Below, piece after piece: positions 45,518 through 50,203 of a stretch of 50,203 bases of DNA. Source of the stretch: a virus. The notes beneath the pieces were generated by a model. It was not told the DNA's origin, did not search any database, and saw only the letters and a program-made list of their open reading frames with translations. The stretch spans positions 1-50,203 of the IMG/VR virus record IMGVR_UViG_3300027782_000124. One strand, written 5' to 3'. The position numbers and the translations under genes are program-made. Each line of letters begins with the position of its first letter. Positions within the stretch are counted from its first letter, which is position 1.

Positions 45518-46811
45518 ACCTAACGAAGGCAATAATAAATTTTGTATGGCTCCCTGGACTCATACCTATCTTTCCCCTCAAACTGAAAGACGTATGTGCT
45601 GTGCATCTAGAGAATCAGCAAGAAGTTTTAAACAATATATTGATCGCTCAGGAGAATTAGTCAAATATGATCCCCAAACTCTAGAACAACATTGGAATAG
45701 TGAACATATGAAGAGCGTAAGACTAAGAATGTTAGCCGGAGAAACATTACCAGAATGTGAGGTATGTAATAATAAATTATTAAACACAGATGTTTATAGA
45801 GATTATTTTACAAATTTATTTAAAAACAAAATAAATCAAGCATTTGAAAACACAGACGATAATGGAGCAACTACAATGCGACCTGTAAGTTTTGATTATC
45901 GTTTTAATAATCTTTGTAATTTTAAATGTCGTCAATGTGGGGATATGTTAAGTTCTAGTTGGGAATCAGAACAAAAAAATCATAATATGTGGTCTGAAAC
46001 TAATCAGCCATGGATGGCATCACCATTACGAGAACAAATCAAACAATTTCAAGACACTCAAATAGTCAAAGAGTTTATGAATGCTGTGGAAGATCGTAGT
46101 ATTGAAGAGATATATTGGGTAGGTGGCGAACCTTTAATGTGGGATATACATTGGGATAGCATGTCTAGAATAATAAAATTAGGATTTCAAGATAAAGTAT
46201 ATGCTCGATATAACACTAATTTAAGTAGAATTGATTTTAAAGGTAAAAATTTATTTCGAGATATTTTAAGCAAATTTAAAGATTGGCAAGTATGTGCATC
46301 TATTGATGGAACAGGAATAGTAGGAGAGTATATTCGCACAGGATTAAAATATAATCAATTCTTAGATCATTTTACGCAAGGATTAGCGTTTGCTCGACAC
46401 AAAAGACAGATGCAATTAGATTTCACAATTACTATGCCAGGTTTATTAGAATTAAAAAATATGTTTGATCTTAGTCAACGATTAAATGCCAAACTATTAA
46501 CTAAAGTTACATTTGCTTTTGATGCTAGGCAATTAATGAGTCCTATGTGTTTACCTAGACAATTATTAAACACTATTATTGATGAAAATTTAGAATATAT
46601 TAAAAAGAAGTCTACACCATTGCAACAGAGTCTAATAGATGTATTAGAAAATATGAAAAACAGACCAACATTTGAGGAAGAATATAAAGATCCAGAACAA
46701 ATTAAGCAAGGCAAAAAAAGAATTGAAAAGATTGATATTATTAGAAAAACAGATATTAAAAAAATATTAGAGCAAGATAAAAGGATGTTAGAATGGTGGA
46801 AAAATATATAA
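45504..46811 (+). CDS. Radical SAM protein with N-terminal twitch-like domain (array member 4)
   Basis: This 435-residue member has N-terminal FCMAPWTHTYLSPQTERRMCC, with C14, C32 and C33. The glycine seen in members 1-3 and 5 is missing here. The pair is C85/C88 (ECEVCNNKLL), and the W/E-D-x-G tail after it is lost. The core has CNFKCRQC (C138, C142, C145) and VGGEPLM. The conserved block is CASIDGTGIVGEYIRTG. An insertion between CxxC and the core contains YRDYFTNLFKNK. The C-terminus (KKILEQDKRMLEWW) keeps only part of the TFPE ending. It overlaps member 5 by 19 bases. Auxiliary cluster binding looks possible but is less certain than in its siblings. Confidence 0.78.
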   Translation: MKRIKPNEGNNKFCMAPWTHTYLSPQTERRMCCASRESARSFKQYIDRSGELVKYDPQTLEQHWNSEHMKSVRLRMLAGETLPECEVCNNKLLNTDVYRDYFTNLFKNKINQAFENTDDNGATTMRPVSFDYRFNNLCNFKCRQCGDMLSSSWESEQKNHNMWSETNQPWMASPLREQIKQFQDTQIVKEFMNAVEDRSIEEIYWVGGEPLMWDIHWDSMSRIIKLGFQDKVYARYNTNLSRIDFKGKNLFRDILSKFKDWQVCASIDGTGIVGEYIRTGLKYNQFLDHFTQGLAFARHKRQMQLDFTITMPGLLELKNMFDLSQRLNAKLLTKVTFAFDARQLMSPMCLPRQLLNTIIDENLEYIKKKSTPLQQSLIDVLENMKNRPTFEEEYKDPEQIKQGKKRIEKIDIIRKTDIKKILEQDKRMLEWWKNI

Positions 46812-47965
46812 AATCTAATATATGTGTGTTACCATGGACGCATTTAGAAGTAGATGTGAATGGTTCAGCATCACCTTGTTGTCTTTATAAAGGAGAAATA
46901 GCAGATTATAAGGTTTATAAACATAAACTTGACGTCATACAAAATTCAGAATACATGAACGATTTGAGAGATCAATTTCGTCAAGGAGAACGTCCCAAAG
47001 GTTGTAGTAATTGTTGGCAAGAAGAAGATGCCGGCAAAACCAGTAAAAGAATGAATTCTATCTATAAAATGAAAAATAGTTTACAGGATTGGACTCCCAA
47101 AACAACGCCTACTTTAAAATTTATTGATTTCAAACTGGGCAATGTGTGTAATCTAAAATGTCGTATATGCGGCAGTTGGAGCAGTTCAAAATGGGCACAG
47201 GAAGAGATTGCTTATGGACCAAATCCTCTAGCAAAGAAACAATTAGATGAAGGACAATGGCCTAAACGGAATCCTGCGTTCTTTGAAGATATTAAACCTG
47301 TATTAAAAGATGTAGAATATTTTGAGTTTACAGGCGGCGAACCTTTCATGATAGAAAATCATTTTAAGATACTAGAACATTGTGTAGAGCAAGGATATGC
47401 TCGCAATCAAGACATACATTATAATACCAATGGCACACAATTGCCTGATCGAAGAGTGTTTTGGCTATGGAGCCAATTTAAACATGTAGAGATTGCATTC
47501 AGTATAGATGACACAGGAGCAGCATTTGAATATCAACGACATCCTGCTCAATGGGATCAAGTTAACGAAAATTTAAAAGAATTCAATATAAGATCCACGC
47601 TCACAGGCAATACCGATTTTCAAATTTGTTCCACAATTAGTATCTTTAATATATTAAATTTAAACACTTTAGTTAAATGGGTAAAAGAGTTCAATCCCAA
47701 ATTCCTGTACATTAATACTCTATTTGATCCTGAATACTTTAATGTACAGACCTTACCTATAGAATTAAAAAAAATAATAACAGAAAAGTATCGAGATATA
47801 AAAGAATTAGCTACTATAATCAGTTATATGAACAGTGCAGATCGATATTCTGATGCTGTACATGAGCAAAGGAAGAAAAGAATACTGCAAGCAGATCAGT
47901 ACAGAGAAGAAAATTTTGCTGCAGTTTTTCCAGAGTTAAATAAATTTTTAAAGATATATGAATAG
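46793..47965 (+). CDS. Radical SAM protein with N-terminal twitch-like domain (array member 5)
   Basis: This is the shortest member, 390 residues, because its N-terminal lead-in is only 10 residues. The twitch-like part is ICVLPWTHLEVDVNGSASPCC, with C11, G24, C29 and C30, then C71/C74 (GCSNCWQEEDAGKTSKR). The core has CNLKCRIC (C119, C123, C126) and TGGEPFM. AFSIDDTGAAFEYQRH matches the shared block. The ending is FAAVFPELNKFL. The start codon has AAGGA in front, and the gene overlaps the SGNH-like gene by 8 bases. Pairwise it looks most like member 3. Confidence 0.8.
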   Translation: MVEKYIKSNICVLPWTHLEVDVNGSASPCCLYKGEIADYKVYKHKLDVIQNSEYMNDLRDQFRQGERPKGCSNCWQEEDAGKTSKRMNSIYKMKNSLQDWTPKTTPTLKFIDFKLGNVCNLKCRICGSWSSSKWAQEEIAYGPNPLAKKQLDEGQWPKRNPAFFEDIKPVLKDVEYFEFTGGEPFMIENHFKILEHCVEQGYARNQDIHYNTNGTQLPDRRVFWLWSQFKHVEIAFSIDDTGAAFEYQRHPAQWDQVNENLKEFNIRSTLTGNTDFQICSTISIFNILNLNTLVKWVKEFNPKFLYINTLFDPEYFNVQTLPIELKKIITEKYRDIKELATIISYMNSADRYSDAVHEQRKKRILQADQYREENFAAVFPELNKFLKIYE

Positions 47966-48761
47966 AACATTATTAGCAGGGGGTTGCAGCTTTACTTTTG
48001 GACACGAATTATCTGATGATATACAAGGACAAAAACCATCAGAAAATTCTTGGGCTGCTTTGTTAGCAAAAACAGAAAAATTAGAATATAAATCTGTCAC
48101 TTATCCCGGGTCAGGAAATTCTGGTATAGCAAGGAGAGTTTTTGAATATATAACATCTTCTGAGTATAAGAACACAACTGTTGCAGTGATGTGGACTTTT
48201 ACCTCAAGATACGATTGGGCAATGCCTAGAAACATAATGTTAGAAAAATCTAGGTGGACATCAATTACCCCATGGGACACAACAGATAGACAAGTAGAGG
48301 CAGAAACATCTTTCTCTATGAATGAATCTCATTTAGTGACCTGGAAACAACGTAGAGATAATATGCAACTTACAGGAGTAGGACCATTCGCTGATTCTAT
48401 ATATCGTTATGCCGCTAACCAGTATCATGAGACATATCTTAGTTGGAAAAGTATAATTTGGTTGCAAAATATATTGGAAAAGAAAAAAATACCTTATTTT
48501 TTTACCTTAGCTGACAATGTGCTATTTTATGATGAGTTAAAACCTCTTAAAGAGATTGATACATTTCTTAATGGATTGTATAATGAAATTAATTTTAATA
48601 ACTGGTTTTTTTTCGGAGAAAGAAATATGGGATTTAATCAATGGGCACTACTAAACAACTATCCACGTGGTACAACACATCCTTTAGATGAAGCACATAA
48701 AGATGCAGCTATTTTAATGAAAGACAAATTTTCAGCAATTGTTAAACAAAATAGGAGATAA
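47958..48761 (+). CDS. SGNH/GDSL-like hydrolase
   Basis: This 267-residue protein begins RTLLAGGCSFTFGHELSDD, where Ser in GCSFTFG is the candidate nucleophile of an SGNH-type esterase. A second block, SVTYPGSGNSGIARRVFEYI, provides the Gly/Asn of the oxyanion site. The C-terminal TTHPLDEAHKDAAILMKD region could contain the catalytic His. Such proteins act on acyl or other ester groups of glycans and lipids. No signal peptide is seen, so it should be cytoplasmic or virion-bound. It follows radical SAM member 5 with an 8-base overlap and precedes the small cationic peptide by one base. The true substrate is unknown. Confidence 0.65.
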   Translation: MNRTLLAGGCSFTFGHELSDDIQGQKPSENSWAALLAKTEKLEYKSVTYPGSGNSGIARRVFEYITSSEYKNTTVAVMWTFTSRYDWAMPRNIMLEKSRWTSITPWDTTDRQVEAETSFSMNESHLVTWKQRRDNMQLTGVGPFADSIYRYAANQYHETYLSWKSIIWLQNILEKKKIPYFFTLADNVLFYDELKPLKEIDTFLNGLYNEINFNNWFFFGERNMGFNQWALLNNYPRGTTHPLDEAHKDAAILMKDKFSAIVKQNRR

Positions 48762-48762
48762 T

Positions 48763-48867
48763 ATGATAAAATGGATTAAATCTATAATCACAAAAATTAA
48801 AATAGAAATTCAATATCGTAAGAGATTGAAAGAGTTAAAAAAGAAAGATCCTTTCATCTACAAATAA
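48763..48867 (+). CDS. 34-residue cationic peptide
   Basis: A small frame starts at ATG 48763 with AGGAGA 5 bases upstream and ends 1 base before the carbamoyltransferase ATG. It encodes 34 residues: an amphipathic Ile/Lys-rich first half (MIKWIKSIITKIKIEIQY) and a Lys/Arg-rich end finishing DPFIYK. Net charge is about +9. There is no Cys, Ser-rich core or leader-like region typical of a modified peptide. I recall similar short proteins in marine phages, but no function. It could be a membrane-associating peptide, a partner of a neighbour, or a substrate. The evidence is limited to the ribosome site and spacing. Confidence 0.6.
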   Translation: MIKWIKSIITKIKIEIQYRKRLKELKKKDPFIYK

Positions 48868-48868
48868 A

Positions 48869-50203
48869 ATGAGAATATTAGGAATCAACTGTCTAAATCA
48901 CGATGCTGCTATGGCTGTGGTTGAAGATGGAGAAATTCTATGGGCAGCACACGCAGAAAGATACAGCAAAGATAAAAATGATCATTATCTTAATTGGCAA
49001 ATAGTAAATGAGGCTCGTGAATACGGACCATGGGACAAAGTAGTTTATTATGAGCGACCTTTACTAAAAAAAACTAGACAAGCCTATGCTGGTCAATGGG
49101 CTGAAGTTTTCTCTAGGTCAAATATACCACAAAATTATTTAAATGCTTTTGGAATAAAAATAGATGAATATGTGAGTCACCACGAATCTCATGCTGCCGG
49201 GGGATTTTTTACATCTCCGTTCCATGATGCTATGGTGCTAACAGTGGATGCCATAGGAGAATGGGACACCACTTCAATATGGCAAGCCAAAGGCAATCAA
49301 TTAGATCTATGCTACAAAATTAAATATCCTCATTCATTAGGAGTGCTCTATTCAGCATTTACACAGCGGGTAGGACTCAAACCTGCCGAAGAAGAATATA
49401 TTCTAATGGGCATGGCAGCATATGGAGAACCTAGGCATGTAGCAGAAATTTATAGAGATTTATTATGTAGAGATGGAGATTTTACTTTAAAGAAGAATTT
49501 ACATAAAGGATTGGGTAATTGGCTGCCTGAAGCTGATCCCGTGGATCTAGCAGCCAGCATACAACAAGTTACGGAACAAGAATTAGAAAAATTATGGCGT
49601 AAGGCACGACAGTACATACCCGCAGGTCAGATAGCAGTCAGTCGGTACGGCAACAAAAGAAATCTAGTGTATGGCGGAGGCGTGGCTCTAAATTGTGTTG
49701 CTAATAGCAAATTAGCCAATTTAGGATTGTTTGATAACATATGGATCATGCCCAATCCAGGCGATGCTGGCAGTTCCATTGGTTGTATTGCTGCTGCCGA
49801 ACGAAAACATATCAATTGGAGACACCCTTTCTTAGGACATAATATACAAGGCGAATATCCTGTGGATCACGTGATAAAAGAATTAGAAACCAATCGCATG
49901 GTAGGGGTGGCAAACGGTAGAGCCGAGTTCGGTCCCAGAGCTCTTGGTAATAGATCACTGCTGGCAGATCCTCGAGGAGATGATATCAAAGATTTGGTAA
50001 ATGGCATCAAGCAAAGACAGGAATTTCGACCATTTGCACCCGCTATACTAGAGGAGGATTTACACGAGTATTTTGAGGTGCCTAAGTGTGTTGTAAACAC
50101 CCCCTATATGCAATTTATAGGCATTTGTAAGCATGGTAAAGACTTCCCTGCCATTGTGCATCATGACGGGACAAGTCGTGTGCAAACAGTGAATAAAACG
50201 CAG
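48869..50203 (+). CDS. Carbamoyltransferase, NodU/CmcH family (3' end beyond window)
   Basis: The first 445 residues are visible and the frame is open at the edge. This family transfers a carbamoyl group from carbamoyl phosphate, through carbamoyl-adenylate, to hydroxyl groups of sugars or natural products. Visible features are a GINCLNHDAAMAVVEDGEIL start, a YVSHHESHAAGGFFTSPF metal site, VLTVDAIGEWDTTSIW, YILMGMAAYGEP, and VYGGGVALNCVANSKL of the N-terminal ASKHA-like domain. FGPRALGNRSLLADPR, the family's strongest signature, opens the C-terminal YrdC-like part. NodU-type enzymes are usually 550-620 residues, so roughly 100-170 residues are missing. It is downstream of the SGNH-like hydrolase and the cationic peptide and fits a glycan- or metabolite-decorating pathway. 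Confidence 0.88.
   Translation, partial: MRILGINCLNHDAAMAVVEDGEILWAAHAERYSKDKNDHYLNWQIVNEAREYGPWDKVVYYERPLLKKTRQAYAGQWAEVFSRSNIPQNYLNAFGIKIDEYVSHHESHAAGGFFTSPFHDAMVLTVDAIGEWDTTSIWQAKGNQLDLCYKIKYPHSLGVLYSAFTQRVGLKPAEEEYILMGMAAYGEPRHVAEIYRDLLCRDGDFTLKKNLHKGLGNWLPEADPVDLAASIQQVTEQELEKLWRKARQYIPAGQIAVSRYGNKRNLVYGGGVALNCVANSKLANLGLFDNIWIMPNPGDAGSSIGCIAAAERKHINWRHPFLGHNIQGEYPVDHVIKELETNRMVGVANGRAEFGPRALGNRSLLADPRGDDIKDLVNGIKQRQEFRPFAPAILEEDLHEYFEVPKCVVNTPYMQFIGICKHGKDFPAIVHHDGTSRVQTVNKTQ

Noticed and set aside
1-50203. tRNA genes, CRISPR arrays, insertion sequences, integrase or att sites
   Set aside because: I found no cloverleaf-type sequences, regularly spaced repeats, transposase frames or terminal repeats. 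The 13-base repeats in the giant gene are coding and irregularly spaced.

Overview
The window looks like part of the genome of a marine T4-like myovirus. It is AT-rich and almost entirely coding, with genes abutting or overlapping by a few bases. It carries a T4-type late sigma factor (gp55), the matching late promoter TATAAATA, and a run of T4-type baseplate genes: a gp48/gp54-like tube protein, gp53, a probable hub protein, gp5, gp25 and gp6. The style of the proteins (gp55 with a long N-terminal extension, a giant structural protein after gp6, fibres beginning like MPYxVxKTDG, glycine-rich adhesins) fits phages of ocean bacteria such as SAR11 pelagiphages or cyanophages. No photosynthesis gene, tRNA or integrase is visible, so the host is not settled.

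Layout. (1) 54-980, minus strand: late sigma factor. (2) 1116-10847: baseplate core, read from a perfect late promoter at 1049. (3) 10850-23785: one 4311-residue virion protein holding a cupredoxin-like module, an FG-GAP propeller and many GDGST modules. (4) 23772-27228: smaller virion proteins, including the first of three paralogous fibre proteins. (5) 27217-31590, minus strand: a five-gene cassette inserted among structural genes (radical SAM enzyme, QueC-like PP-loop ATPase, glycosyltransferase-like protein, methyltransferase, glycosyltransferase-like protein). (6) 31672-38375, plus strand, again behind a perfect late promoter: fibre paralogues 2 and 3, a glycine-rich adhesin-like protein and its neighbour, a small protein and another virion protein. 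(7) 38424-50203: a tightly coupled run of non-structural genes, namely three glycosyltransferase-like genes, five consecutive paralogous radical SAM proteins with an N-terminal twitch-like cysteine domain, an SGNH-like hydrolase, a 34-residue cationic peptide and a carbamoyltransferase cut by the window edge.

The first half builds the baseplate and host-recognition apparatus under gp55 control. The two enzyme blocks (5 and 7) look like biosynthetic or modification modules. Their content (glycosyl, methyl and carbamoyl transfer, radical chemistry, ester hydrolysis) suggests decoration of a glycan, peptide or virion surface, but the substrate cannot be read from the sequence. The most unusual feature is the tandem array of five radical SAM paralogues. 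No stretch longer than 300 bases lacks a gene.
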